49,117 bases of DNA from Acinetobacter sp. Ver3 (GTDB lineage: Bacteria; Pseudomonadota; Gammaproteobacteria; Pseudomonadales; Moraxellaceae): contig NZ_JFYL01000018.1 in NCBI RefSeq assembly GCF_000632455.1, positions 1 through 49,117 of the forward strand. The letters run 5' to 3'. Positions 1 through 8,334 of this stretch are shown here, in pieces. Numbering within the stretch: the first letter of the stretch is position 1; every line of letters starts with the position of its first letter. Both the position numbers and the translations under genes were made by a program. The notes beneath the pieces were generated by a model. That model made no database searches. It was not told where the DNA came from and worked only from the letters and a program-made list of their open reading frames with translations.

Positions 1-525
1 GAAGGGGGTGTTTTTTATATCAAAAAATTGAATTTGAAAATAATTAAATCCTTTTAACTAAATAAGAAGCTCCATTCAGTTAATTTATGCCAAACAATAA
101 ATGGCTTACTGATAAGGCTAATATCATATAAAACAACCCAATAAATTAGTTGAAAAGCTAAATAATAAACAATAGTGAATGGTTCAAAAAATGAATGATT
201 TACAATGAAATTTTTATTTACAAAGAGCATCAAAGTTAATTATTAAATAAAATGCCAATCCAAATTTGTATATTGAGTATTCAAAATTATGGTTTCAGTC
301 GAAAGGTTATATAAAAATTCATTCTTAGTAACTAAAAAAAATATAAAACTCTTAAAACTTGAATTTTCATGATTTTTTATGCCAATTGAATTATTAATCA
401 ATCTATTAAATGAATAATCCACTAGAAAGTTGTATAGACAAAAATCCTAATTTATTGCATTTATATAAAATATGAATCTAGGTTCATTATTTTAAAAATA
501 CTCACAATTGGAGGTGAGATAAAAA
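1..525. other. AT-rich gene-free leader region
   Basis: This stretch is visibly AT-rich with stop codons in all frames, and I can support no gene or gene remnant in it. Its right end carries the control region of the transporter at 526: a TATAAAAT run at 464-471, a near-palindrome at 472-487 and a strong Shine-Dalgarno (GGAGGTGA, about 510-517). The left part ends at the window edge, so it may belong to a neighbouring intergenic region. Confidence 0.6.
472..487. promoter_or_regulatory. near-palindrome, candidate operator of the MFS gene
   Basis: The 16-mer ATGAATCTAGGTTCAT matches its own reverse complement except for one symmetric pair. It lies just after a TATAAAAT -10-like sequence (464-471) and 38 bases before the transporter start, where a repressor site would be expected. 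AAHS transporter genes are commonly induced by their aromatic substrates through LysR, IclR or MarR regulators, but no regulator gene is visible in the window, so the operator role is inference. Confidence 0.3.
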
Positions 526-1878
526 ATGACAGCGCAGACAATGAATGTGAATGCTGTAATTGATAATGCAAAATTTAAACCCTTTCATTTATCAATCGTA
601 TTATGGTGTTTATTTATCGTAATTTTTGACGGTTATGATTTAGCAATTAATGGCGTAACGTTGCCACTTCTTATGCAAGAGTGGGGTATGACTTCTGTCC
701 AAGCTGGGTTATTAGCGAGCACAGCGCTAGCGGGAATGATGTTTGGTGCGATGCTTTTTGGTATGTTGGCAGATAAAATTGGTCGAAAAAAAGTTATTTT
801 GATTTGTGTAACCTTGTTTAGTGGTTTTACTTTTTTAGGAGGATTCGCAACTAATCCAACAGAATTTGGAGTTTTAAGATTCATTGCTGGACTTGGTATC
901 GGCGGTGTTTTGCCAAATTTAGTAACTTTAACTTCTGAATATGCACCACAAAAATTGAGAAGTACCTTAGTTACGATTATGTTTAGTGGCTATGCAGTTG
1001 GTGGAATTATGGCGGCTTTATTGGGTGTAAAATTTACACCTGAATTTGGTTGGCAGATTATGTTCTTTATTGCAGGAATTCCATTATTAGTATTACCGTT
1101 TATATGGAAGTATATGCCTGAATCACTAACATTTTTAGTGAAACAAAAAAATTATGAACCTGCTTCACAAATTATTAATAAGATCAATGCAGATTTAAAT
1201 GTTAATTCTTCAACTCATTTGGTTCTAAACGAAATTAAATTACCTGATGCATCGGTTAAATCTCTATTTACTGATAATAGAGCGAAAACGACGTTATTAT
1301 TTTGGTGCTGCTTTTTTATGTGTCTTTTAATGACATACGCATTAGGAAGTTGGTTACCAAAGTTAATGATGGCTGCAGGTTATTCTTTGGGAAGTAGTTT
1401 AACATTTTTACTTTCATTAAATATTGGCGCTGTCATCGGTACTATTGGTGGTGGAATTCTAGCAGACAAATTTCATCTCAAACCTGTTGTGATTTCGATG
1501 TTTGTAATCGGAGCTTTTGCTTTATTTGGATTAAGTTTTAACTCACCACCAATGGTTATTTATCTACTGGTGGCATTGGCTGGTGCAGCATCAATTGGTA
1601 CTAGTATTTTAATATATAGCTATGTAGCGCAATCTTATCCAATTGCGGTACGTTCTACTGGAATTGGTTGGGCTTCAGCAGTAGGGCGTACAGGTGCAAT
1701 TGTTGGCCCCATTGTCATTGGTATTCTTTTAGGAATGGAATTGCCACACAAATGGAATTTCATTGCCGTTGCTATACCAGCAGTAATTGGTGCAATAGCC
1801 GTATTCTGTATTAAAAGGACAAAAGTGATTGAAACAGTTCCTGAAAAAATAAAAATCGCATCTTCAATTACACAGTAG
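526..1878 (+). CDS. MFS transporter, aromatic acid:H+ symporter (AAHS) family
   Basis: A 450-residue, 12-helix major facilitator permease of the inner membrane, probably importing an aromatic or other organic acid with protons. Visible signatures are DGYD in the first helix (residues 35-38), the helix 2-3 loop GMLADKIGRKK (79-89), and a PESLTFL segment after helix 6, all typical of PcaK/BenK/VanK-type AAHS carriers. The start has a near-complete Shine-Dalgarno, GGAGGTGA, eight bases upstream, which suggests strong translation. No catabolic enzyme or regulator lies next to it, so the substrate cannot be assigned. A hairpin terminator follows immediately. The family call is firm; substrate is unknown. 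Confidence 0.88.
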   Translation: MTAQTMNVNAVIDNAKFKPFHLSIVLWCLFIVIFDGYDLAINGVTLPLLMQEWGMTSVQAGLLASTALAGMMFGAMLFGMLADKIGRKKVILICVTLFSGFTFLGGFATNPTEFGVLRFIAGLGIGGVLPNLVTLTSEYAPQKLRSTLVTIMFSGYAVGGIMAALLGVKFTPEFGWQIMFFIAGIPLLVLPFIWKYMPESLTFLVKQKNYEPASQIINKINADLNVNSSTHLVLNEIKLPDASVKSLFTDNRAKTTLLFWCCFFMCLLMTYALGSWLPKLMMAAGYSLGSSLTFLLSLNIGAVIGTIGGGILADKFHLKPVVISMFVIGAFALFGLSFNSPPMVIYLLVALAGAASIGTSILIYSYVAQSYPIAVRSTGIGWASAVGRTGAIVGPIVIGILLGMELPHKWNFIAVAIPAVIGAIAVFCIKRTKVIETVPEKIKIASSITQ

Positions 1879-1882
1879 AATA

Positions 1883-1907
1883 AAAGCCTCATAAGAGGCT
1901 TTTTTTA
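1883..1907. terminator. bidirectional rho-independent terminator
   Basis: AAAGCCTC-ataa-GAGGCTTTTTTT hairpin with T/A tracts on both sides. It sits between the convergent transporter gene and the lytic transglycosylase gene and can serve both; it slightly overlaps the stop of the latter. Confidence 0.85.
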
Positions 1908-2471
1908 TAAATATGATTTTAAAATTTTTTGATGCTCTTTAACCTGTTTGGCATAACGTTTACCTTGTTTTTTCATTTTTCGATTTGTGTTGTATCCAGT
2001 AGGTCCAACGTTGTAATAGGCCAGTGCTTTTTTCCAGCTACCAGTAGATTGATTGTATTTTGATAGAATATAAGTTCCACAATGAATATTAATATTTTCT
2101 TGAAAAAGGTCACCTGGACAAGATTGCTGCCAATATCTAGGGATAATTTGAGTAAGACCTACAGCACCTGCTGGTGATACTGCATAATTTCGATAACTCG
2201 ATTCTTGTCGAATAAGTGCGGCCATTAACAGGGGGTCGACATCAAATTGTTGCGCACTTTGCACAATTAGGGGAGAAACCCTATTTGCGGTGTCTGGGTG
2301 TACAGAGTATGCCTTTTGGATACCTGTTGAAAGTTTTGCGGCGCGTTTTTGTACTGAACCACCACCTAAAGATGAGCAACCAACAAACACGACACACGAT
2401 GATAGAACTAAACTAAATTTAAGGAAAGTAAAGGATGGGTGAGGTGATTGTAAACGTTGTAAAAAAAGCAA
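1905..2471 (-). CDS. lytic transglycosylase, SLT-domain lipoprotein
   Basis: A 188-residue predicted lipoprotein that should cleave the MurNAc-GlcNAc bond of peptidoglycan to give anhydro-muropeptides. An N-terminal hydrophobic segment ends in a lipobox-like FVGCSS (Cys near residue 32). The SLT (goose-lysozyme-like) domain follows, with the catalytic Glu in IRQESSYRNYAVSPAGAVG and the downstream GLTQIIP and AYNVGP-like (YYNVGPTGY) motifs. The only in-frame start before the signal sequence is TTG at 2471; no ATG is available, so the exact start is uncertain. It is shorter than Slt70 or MltC and looks like the small single-domain class. It stands alone, convergent with the transporter. Confidence 0.82.
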   Translation of the reverse strand: MLFLQRLQSPHPSFTFLKFSLVLSSCVVFVGCSSLGGGSVQKRAAKLSTGIQKAYSVHPDTANRVSPLIVQSAQQFDVDPLLMAALIRQESSYRNYAVSPAGAVGLTQIIPRYWQQSCPGDLFQENINIHCGTYILSKYNQSTGSWKKALAYYNVGPTGYNTNRKMKKQGKRYAKQVKEHQKILKSYL

Positions 2472-2659
2472 AATTGTAACCGTGCAAATTCAATTTGCAA
2501 AAATCATAAGTAAGCTGGTGATTGGGGTCAAGCCCTAGATAAATTGGAGTGTTGTAGTTTTGCAATATATTGATGAGTAAGATAAATAGATCAGAAAAAC
2601 TTTAAAATTGATTCAAAATTTTCTTATAATAATGCCATTATTAAATGCCTGAAATCATC

Positions 2660-3130
2660 ATGACGCCAGCTTGTAAATTTCTGAAAAACAAAAAGATAGA
2701 TTATTCTGTTCATGAATATGACCATGATCCTAATGCTGAAAGTTTTGGTTTAGAAGCAGCTCAAAAATTGGGTTTATCTGTACATGAAGTTTTTAAGACA
2801 CTTCTAGTGACAGATGATATCAATTATTTTGTGACAATTTTACCAGTGGACCATCAACTTAATTTAAAAAAGGCGGCGAATGCTTTCAGTTGTAAAAAAC
2901 TTAAAATGGCTGATCCGAAAGTGGCTGAGCGTCTGACCGGTTACTTAGTGGGTGGGATTAGTCCAATTGCTCAAAAAAAGCGACTTAAGACAGTCATTCA
3001 CCAATCGGCAAGTTCTCTTAAAAAGGTGTACGTGAGTGGTGGAAAACGAGGGCTAGATATCGGATTAGATCCTCAATCATTGGCCCAAGTATTAGATGCT
3101 CAATTTAAGGACATTGTGGATCACACTTAA
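2660..3130 (+). CDS. ybaK: Cys-tRNA(Pro)/Cys-tRNA(Cys) deacylase, YbaK/EbsC family
   Basis: A cytoplasmic trans-editing protein of about 156 residues that hydrolyses mischarged Cys-tRNA(Pro). It follows the YbaK pattern throughout: LHEYDHDP-like beginning, KTLLV, the conserved LNLKKAANAF segment, MADPKVAERLTGYLVGGISP and YVSGGKRGLDIGL near the end. I place the start at ATG 2660 because the resulting MTPACKFL start aligns with E. coli YbaK; an in-frame ATG at 2645 would add five residues. Neither has a good Shine-Dalgarno. A TATAAT at 2625-2630 would give a short leader. It converges on ppk with a 10-base gap and no hairpin between them. Confidence 0.88.
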   Translation: MTPACKFLKNKKIDYSVHEYDHDPNAESFGLEAAQKLGLSVHEVFKTLLVTDDINYFVTILPVDHQLNLKKAANAFSCKKLKMADPKVAERLTGYLVGGISPIAQKKRLKTVIHQSASSLKKVYVSGGKRGLDIGLDPQSLAQVLDAQFKDIVDHT

Positions 3131-3140
3131 TGTTTGATCA

Positions 3141-5207
3141 CTACATTTGACGTAGATTGGTTAGATATTCTTGAGCGATAAAAATTTCTTGATCATCAGT
3201 TGGGCATACCTTGTTCCATTGATGTTCTTGATCTAATTCCCAAGCACGTTGATTATCGTTCAGATAATTCAATAGACCATCTTTAATAATCGTTTTCTTT
3301 AGTTTTTTATCTTCAATCGGAAAACAAGTTTCTACTCTTGAAAATAAATTACGTCCCATCCAGTCTGCACTTGAACAATATAATTTCTCATTGCCTTGAT
3401 CTAGAAAATAGTAAACCCGTGTGTGTTCTAAAAAACGTCCTACAATAGATCTGACGCGGATATTTTCTGATAACTGTGGTACTTGAGGTCTTAATGAACA
3501 GATGGAACGAATGATCAGATCGATTTGAACACCTGCATTTGAGGCTTGATAAAGTGCCGCGATTAATTTAGGTTCAGTTAAAGCGTTAACTTTGATAATA
3601 ATATGCGCTTTATGACCAGACTTAGCATGGTGGATTTCATTGGCAATGAGTTTTAAAAGCTGTTCATGCAAGGTAAAAGGTGCATGGAACAGCTTTTTAG
3701 GCTTTGCCATTTTTCCCATACCTGTCAATTCTTGAAAGATTTTATGGACATCTTCACAAATTTCATCATCAGTGGTCAGCAGACCGTAATCGGTATACAT
3801 TTTTGCATTTCCAGCATGATAATTACCAGTTCCCAAATGAACATAGCGCTTCAGATGGTCTGTTTCTCTACGAACAATCAAAATCATTTTAGCGTGAGTT
3901 TTATAGCCCACGATGCCATAAACAACGACAGCTCCAGCTTCTTGTAAAAGGTTGGCGACCATGATATTGGATTCTTCATCAAATCTAGCACGTAATTCAA
4001 TAATCGCAGTAACTTCTTTACCATTTCGTGCCGCTTCTGCTAAGACTTGAACGATCTCTGAATCTGGTCCGCTGCGATAAAGAGTTTGCTTAATTGCCAA
4101 GACATTAGGGTCTTTTGCAGCTTCTTTTAACAGGTTGATGACAGGTGAAAATGAGTCAAACGGATGATGTAAAAGGACATCACGTTGTTTCAATACATCA
4201 AAGATACTTTTTGATTGTCTTAGTATCTTCGGTATCACGGGTTGATAGGGTTTAAACTTTAAATCTGGACAATCAAAATCTGAAAATAATCGAGCTAAAT
4301 TCACAGGGCCTTGAACACGATAGAGTTGTGAAGGTTCTAAATCAAATTGTTCAAGTAGATATTGGTTAATCGTTTCTGGGCAATTGTGATCAATTTCAAG
4401 TCGAACTTCACGTCCAAATCTTCGCGAAGAAAGTTCATCTTTAAGAGCAACTGCCAGATCGTCTACATCGTCAGCTAAATTTAAGTCAGCATTGCGTGTA
4501 ACACGGAATTGGTAGCATCCTGTCGCCTTCATTCCTGGAAATAAGTCATTGATATGTTGTTGCAGAATAGCCGACAACAGGATGTAATGTTGCTTATCTT
4601 TGCATAAGTCATCAGGAATTTTGACCGCCCTTGGTAAAGTTCTCGGTGCAGGTACGATCGCGAGCTCAATCTGACGACCAAAAGCATCTTTACCTTCAAG
4701 CGTGATAATAAAATTAAGGCTCTTATTGACTAAACGGGGAAAAGGATGGGCAGGGTCTAAACTGATGGGCGTGATTACTGGTTGAATAAATTTACTGAAG
4801 TAGTTTTGAATCCATTCAGTATATTTATCTAAAATTCCATGATATTGAATAAATTCGATACCATAAGATTTAAGTTGAGGAATGAGCTCGTTATTAAGTA
4901 TCTGATATTGTTCTTGAACCGCATGATGCGTTGTTTTAGATATTTGTTCTAAAATAATTTCATTGGGAATAGCATCAGGCGCAGTTGTTATTTGATTTAA
5001 TTCTATCTGTTTTAAAAGTCCAGCAACGCGTATTTCAAAAAACTCATCTAAATTCCGAGAAAAGATGATTAAAAAATTTAGTCGCTCTAATAAGGGGTGG
5101 TGAGGGTCTTTAGCTTGAGCTAAAACTCGTTTATGGAATTCTAATAATGAAAGTTCGCGATTAATGTAAGTGTCTGAATTGTGTTGAAAGTTTTCAAAAG
5201 AGTGCAT
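3141..5207 (-). CDS. ppk: polyphosphate kinase 1
   Basis: PPK1 makes long-chain polyphosphate reversibly from ATP. At 688 residues it has the same length as the E. coli enzyme. The N-terminal domain opens with [16 protein letters not shown]. The two phospholipase-D-like C-terminal domains carry the autophosphorylated histidine in [15 protein letters not shown] (near residue 435 by family position) and the second histidine in [18 protein letters not shown] and [15 protein letters not shown] are also present. The start at 5207 has no clear Shine-Dalgarno. No ppx exopolyphosphatase gene is adjacent. A candidate Pho box lies 63 bases upstream, implying induction in phosphate starvation, as has been reported for Acinetobacter ppk. 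Confidence 0.96.
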   Translation of the reverse strand: MHSFENFQHNSDTYINRELSLLEFHKRVLAQAKDPHHPLLERLNFLIIFSRNLDEFFEIRVAGLLKQIELNQITTAPDAIPNEIILEQISKTTHHAVQEQYQILNNELIPQLKSYGIEFIQYHGILDKYTEWIQNYFSKFIQPVITPISLDPAHPFPRLVNKSLNFIITLEGKDAFGRQIELAIVPAPRTLPRAVKIPDDLCKDKQHYILLSAILQQHINDLFPGMKATGCYQFRVTRNADLNLADDVDDLAVALKDELSSRRFGREVRLEIDHNCPETINQYLLEQFDLEPSQLYRVQGPVNLARLFSDFDCPDLKFKPYQPVIPKILRQSKSIFDVLKQRDVLLHHPFDSFSPVINLLKEAAKDPNVLAIKQTLYRSGPDSEIVQVLAEAARNGKEVTAIIELRARFDEESNIMVANLLQEAGAVVVYGIVGYKTHAKMILIVRRETDHLKRYVHLGTGNYHAGNAKMYTDYGLLTTDDEICEDVHKIFQELTGMGKMAKPKKLFHAPFTLHEQLLKLIANEIHHAKSGHKAHIIIKVNALTEPKLIAALYQASNAGVQIDLIIRSICSLRPQVPQLSENIRVRSIVGRFLEHTRVYYFLDQGNEKLYCSSADWMGRNLFSRVETCFPIEDKKLKKTIIKDGLLNYLNDNQRAWELDQEHQWNKVCPTDDQEIFIAQEYLTNLRQM

Positions 5208-5253
5208 AGTACCAATTATTGCTTTAAAAGCCGTCAGGAAAGACCTTGCAGCG

Positions 5254-5287
5254 ATGGTACGTTTGATGTGTGACAGTAATATTACAT
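5254..5287 (-). promoter_or_regulatory. candidate Pho box and -10 element of ppk
   Basis: Read on the minus strand, 5287-5270 is ATGTAAT-ATTA-CTGTCAC, two 7-bp direct repeats with a 4-bp AT spacer. The PhoB consensus is CTGTCAT-AAAT-CTGTCAT; the second repeat matches nearly fully and the first 5 of 7. A -10-like TACCAT (5259-5254) follows exactly 10 bases later, the spacing found in PhoB-activated promoters, and no good -35 is seen, also typical of such promoters. Confidence 0.6.
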
Positions 5288-5340
5288 TGGTTGGTATATA
5301 TACGATAAATATAAGTTATTGGATTTATTTTATTTCAATA

Positions 5341-5372
5341 AAAAAGCACACTTTTGAAGTGTGCTTTTTTTG
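5341..5372. terminator. rho-independent terminator of the porin gene
   Basis: Hairpin AAAGCACAC-ttttgaa-GTGTGCTTT with A and T tracts on both sides. It lies 12 bases beyond the porin stop on the minus strand. Confidence 0.85.
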
Positions 5373-5383
5373 TCCTTTCTAAT

Positions 5384-6448
5384 TTAGAAGTCGTAGCGGA
5401 AACCAAGTGAGAGACCTGTAGAATTTTCACCGTTGGCGCCTGCAACATTATTCGTTCTTGCTTGAGACCATGGATTTAAATTAACATTTTCATCATTAAG
5501 GACAGTTGCTAAATTGGCATAGACACGCACAGCTTTGTCTAAACGATGCTCAACACCTAATGCTAATAGAGTTGAGTCTCTTTCATCAGCATCTACACTA
5601 CGTTGAAAAACTTGACCACGAACTGTAGTTTTTGGTGTTAATTTATAGTCTGCAGCTACACCATACACATCTGAATCACGATTGTCCTGACCGTCAACTT
5701 TAGCCATTTGATAGAATGCGCCAAGATTTAAGCTGTCAGTAAGTTTGTAGGCGCCAGCGATACGTAATGCATCACGATCAGAACTAGCACGAGCATTCGT
5801 TGCATTCTCTTCATACATCGCATATGCAATAGCAAAATCGATAGGGCCTTCTTTGTAGGTCAAAGCAAGATCGTACGCTTTGTTGTCTTTTTCAGCTTGA
5901 CCATTCTCTTGTTTATCGATGGTAGTTCCAGAGTGTAGTGATAATGCAGCAGCAACATTAAAACCATTTCCGAATTTTGGAGATTTATATTCAATGGTAT
6001 TTTCATTACGTTCATCGAAACGTTGATCACTTACACGAGTCACGTTACGTAAATCACCAACTTGATCACCGAAATAATTTACTGGAGAACGAGCTGCTTT
6101 AAAGGGTGTGTCGAAACGACCAACTTTTACTTGACCAAAGTTACCTTTCAAACCAACGAAAGTATCACGAGTTGAAAATTCAGTACCACCATCAGTGTTA
6201 CCACTTGTAAAGTTAATTTGTTGTTCGATTTGGCCAAAAACAGTCATGCCATTTTCTAATTTTTGTTCAGCTTTAAAGCCTAAACGAGATGAGTTAGATG
6301 ATAGACCTACTTCATTATAATCTTTACCATCATCAAGGTAATCTAATGAAACATGTGCGCGACCATAAATTTTAACGTCAGCTGCCATTGCGATTGCTGG
6401 TGTAATAAGTGTTGCCCCAACTGCTAATGCGCAAAGTGTTTTTTTCAT
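5384..6448 (-). CDS. general porin, 16-strand outer membrane type
   Basis: A predicted trimeric outer membrane porin of 354 residues, passive channel for small hydrophilic solutes. The signal peptide MKKTLCALAVGATLITPAIA ends in AMA-AD; the mature chain starts DVKIYGRAHVSLDY, shows alternating beta-strands, includes the loop-3/strand pattern FVGLKGNFGQVKVGRFDTP, and ends LSLGFRYDF with the terminal Phe recognised by the BAM complex. I choose ATG 6448 because GGAG precedes it at proper spacing and the signal peptide begins there; a longer frame from 6490 would add 14 residues before the signal. It belongs to the Porin_4/Gram-negative porin group. Substrate preference cannot be read from sequence. 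Confidence 0.9.
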   Translation of the reverse strand: MKKTLCALAVGATLITPAIAMAADVKIYGRAHVSLDYLDDGKDYNEVGLSSNSSRLGFKAEQKLENGMTVFGQIEQQINFTSGNTDGGTEFSTRDTFVGLKGNFGQVKVGRFDTPFKAARSPVNYFGDQVGDLRNVTRVSDQRFDERNENTIEYKSPKFGNGFNVAAALSLHSGTTIDKQENGQAEKDNKAYDLALTYKEGPIDFAIAYAMYEENATNARASSDRDALRIAGAYKLTDSLNLGAFYQMAKVDGQDNRDSDVYGVAADYKLTPKTTVRGQVFQRSVDADERDSTLLALGVEHRLDKAVRVYANLATVLNDENVNLNPWSQARTNNVAGANGENSTGLSLGFRYDF

Positions 6449-6493
6449 TTCTAGCTCCAGTAAAGACTGATTTTTTGTCCTAATAATCATGAT

Positions 6494-6516
6494 CAGTAGT
6501 TTTTTTGTAACTACTG
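6494..6516 (-). promoter_or_regulatory. stem-loop in the porin upstream leader
   Basis: CAGTAGTT and AACTACTG form a perfect 8-bp inverted repeat around a 7-base loop. It lies 46-68 bases before the porin start. On the coding strand no T tract follows, so it is not a terminator. It may be a 5' UTR stabilising hairpin, as known for other outer membrane protein mRNAs, or an operator. Confidence 0.4.
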
Positions 6517-6624
6517 TTCTCTATTGGTGCTAAGTATTCATTACAAATAAGTCAGTAATATTAAGAATTTATTTCATTATCATTAAAATGGGTAGAAACA
6601 ATTTATAGTAATCTAAAGGCATAA

Positions 6625-6651
6625 AAACAAAAAAGGAGCCAAAGCTCCTTT
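6625..6651 (-). terminator. rho-independent terminator of the HIT gene
   Basis: On the minus strand AAAGGAGC-ttt-GGCTCCTTTTTTG forms a hairpin with a T tract, 15 bases after the HIT stop codon. Confidence 0.8.
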
Positions 6652-6666
6652 CTTTATGAGGATCTG

Positions 6667-7080
6667 TTATAAAGCAGCTTTAATCTTCTCAGCCAAAGCC
6701 TTGATACGTTCTTGATCACCCATTTGTGCTGCGTGTTTACCCAGTTCATGAATTGAACTTGGAATAAGATGAAAGTGTACGTGAGGCACGGTTTGCCCAG
6801 CTGCAGCACCAGATAACTGCATCAACACTATACCTTTTGCATCTAGTGCATTTTCAATCGCTTTTGCAATTTTTTGAACGATTTGAATCGTGTATGCTGC
6901 AGTGTTTGGGTCCAAGTCGAGTAAAGTTACGGCAGGTGATTTAGGGATGACTAAAGTATGACCATCTGCCTGAGGCATAATGTCCATAAATGCAAGAACT
7001 TGCTCATCCTCATACACTTTAATTGCAGGAAGTTCACCTCGTAGAATTCTTGCAAAAATATTTTGATCATCATAAGCCAT
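6667..7080 (-). CDS. HIT-family nucleotide-binding hydrolase
   Basis: A 137-residue cytoplasmic histidine-triad protein, likely a nucleoside phosphoramidase or nucleoside-phosphate hydrolase. Family features are NIFARILRGELPAIKVYED at the start, AFMDIMPQADGHTLVIPK, and the catalytic triad HVHFHLIP. It is somewhat longer than HinT because of an extra C-terminal helix rich in Lys and Ala. It lies 29 bases after the small secreted gene at 7376-7110 on the same strand and may be cotranscribed with it. The physiological substrate is not deducible. Confidence 0.9.
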   Translation of the reverse strand: MAYDDQNIFARILRGELPAIKVYEDEQVLAFMDIMPQADGHTLVIPKSPAVTLLDLDPNTAAYTIQIVQKIAKAIENALDAKGIVLMQLSGAAAGQTVPHVHFHLIPSSIHELGKHAAQMGDQERIKALAEKIKAAL

Positions 7081-7109
7081 AGCTATTCCCAGAATGTAAT
7101 TAGATTGAA

Positions 7110-7376
7110 TTATTTACAGTTCAATTCTTTCTGACGTTGCTTAATAGAGTCAAGTTTTTGTTGCTCTTTTTCTGAGAACTTAGGTTTAGTTGTATTGCAA
7201 TTTTCATTGCCAAACTTTGCCTTAGTATCTGGATCTTTAAAACAGAAGCCTTTTGATGCATAGATGATGTTGTAATCATCTTTAAGTTTTTCACACTCTT
7301 TTGTAGTGTCGGCAAAAGCATTAACCCCAGCTGAAACAGATACAGCAGTAATTAAACCTAATAAAAACTTATTCAT
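7110..7376 (-). CDS. small secreted protein of unknown function
   Basis: An 88-residue protein I do not recognise. It starts with a signal peptide (MNKFLLGLITAVSVSAGVNA-FA) and the mature part is short, charged and contains four cysteines (in ECEKL, KGFCF, NENC and NCK at the C-terminus), suggesting two disulfides in the periplasm. ATG 7376 is preferred because GAGG lies six bases upstream; the in-frame ATG at 7388 would overlap that ribosome site. Downstream is the HIT gene, 29 bases away. A periplasmic role is inferred from the signal peptide and paired cysteines only. Confidence 0.7.
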   Translation of the reverse strand: MNKFLLGLITAVSVSAGVNAFADTTKECEKLKDDYNIIYASKGFCFKDPDTKAKFGNENCNTTKPKFSEKEQQKLDSIKQRQKELNCK

Positions 7377-7459
7377 GAGTATCCTCATTTAGAAATGGAC
7401 ATTTGATATTGTCACATTTCAATTATATGGGCTTTATATGTGAATTCAATGGCGAAAAT

Positions 7460-8329
7460 TTATTCTAAGGTAATTTTGCTCCATGATTCGTACATTTTAA
7501 CTGCTGTCGAAAAATCACTATTAGGTTCAGCTATTGCGTTAGCAGCACCAATTAGACTTTGAGTAAGCGTAATGACAGGTGCGGATAATTTTGCTTGATG
7601 AATGAGGTCTACTGCGATACCAGTGTCTTTGCTCAGTAACGGTAAGGCAAAAGTATTTGGAAAACTTCGATTTAATACCCGTTGAGGCAATATATTTTCA
7701 GTCACACCACTTTTACCACTTGAAGCATTGATGCACTCTAAAGCTTCATTTAAATCCACACCATGTGCTTTAAGTGCAGTAAAACCTTCAGCAGCGGCAC
7801 ATAAGTGAACAGCTAAGAGCATGTTGTTCACTGCTTTCACAGCAAAACCAGATCCTGAGTCTCCTACATGCTTAATCAGTTTACCCATGGCTTGCATTGC
7901 TGGTAATGCAGCTTCAAAAGCAGCTTTTTCACCACCTACCATGAAGGTTAAAGTCGCATTTTCAGCACCAATAGTTTGTCCGCTAACCGGCGCATCTAGA
8001 AAAAATACACCTTTTGATTTTAAAAAAGCTTGTTGTGCTTTAGCTGCATCAGGCACGCCACTGGTACAGTCTACCCAAATTGATCCAGATTTAATGTCGA
8101 CTTGATGAATGATCTCATTGACTTGCTGACTCGTTGGTAAGCAACTAAAAATGATATCAGCTTGGGCAGCTTCTTGAAGTAATACAGCTTGTGTTTGATA
8201 TTCAGTTGCATGTTGTTTGGCTTTCTCGAAATTTCGATTCCATACCAAAACTGATTCATAGTGTTTGGGTAAATGGGCTGCCATACGGTAACCCATTGCT
8301 CCTAATCCAATAAATGCAACTGTCGTCAT
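7460..8329 (-). CDS. beta-hydroxyacid dehydrogenase (3-hydroxyisobutyrate dehydrogenase-like)
   Basis: A 289-residue NAD(P)-dependent oxidoreductase of the 3-hydroxyisobutyrate/tartronate semialdehyde reductase family. The N-terminal Rossmann motif is FIGLGAMGYRMAAHL; the substrate-binding motif is DAPVSGQTIGAENATLTFMVGG; the catalytic lysine lies in VKAVNNMLLAVHLCAAAEG. Length is usual for the family. Its start is five bases after the stop of the PhaC-like hydrolase at 8335-9453, so the two are very likely translationally coupled. This suggests a shared substrate, perhaps a hydroxyacid released by the hydrolase, which is inference. Valine-catabolism neighbours (mmsA) are absent. Confidence 0.88.
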   Translation of the reverse strand: MTTVAFIGLGAMGYRMAAHLPKHYESVLVWNRNFEKAKQHATEYQTQAVLLQEAAQADIIFSCLPTSQQVNEIIHQVDIKSGSIWVDCTSGVPDAAKAQQAFLKSKGVFFLDAPVSGQTIGAENATLTFMVGGEKAAFEAALPAMQAMGKLIKHVGDSGSGFAVKAVNNMLLAVHLCAAAEGFTALKAHGVDLNEALECINASSGKSGVTENILPQRVLNRSFPNTFALPLLSKDTGIAVDLIHQAKLSAPVITLTQSLIGAANAIAEPNSDFSTAVKMYESWSKITLE

Positions 8330-8334
8330 TTTCT

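Noticed and set aside
1..525. Truncated gene at the left window edge
   Set aside because: All six frames are broken by frequent stops and no protein family features appear.
6571..6589. Possible Fur box upstream of the porin gene
   Set aside because: Only about 11 of 19 positions agree with the classical consensus and the sequence is AT-rich, so chance is likely.
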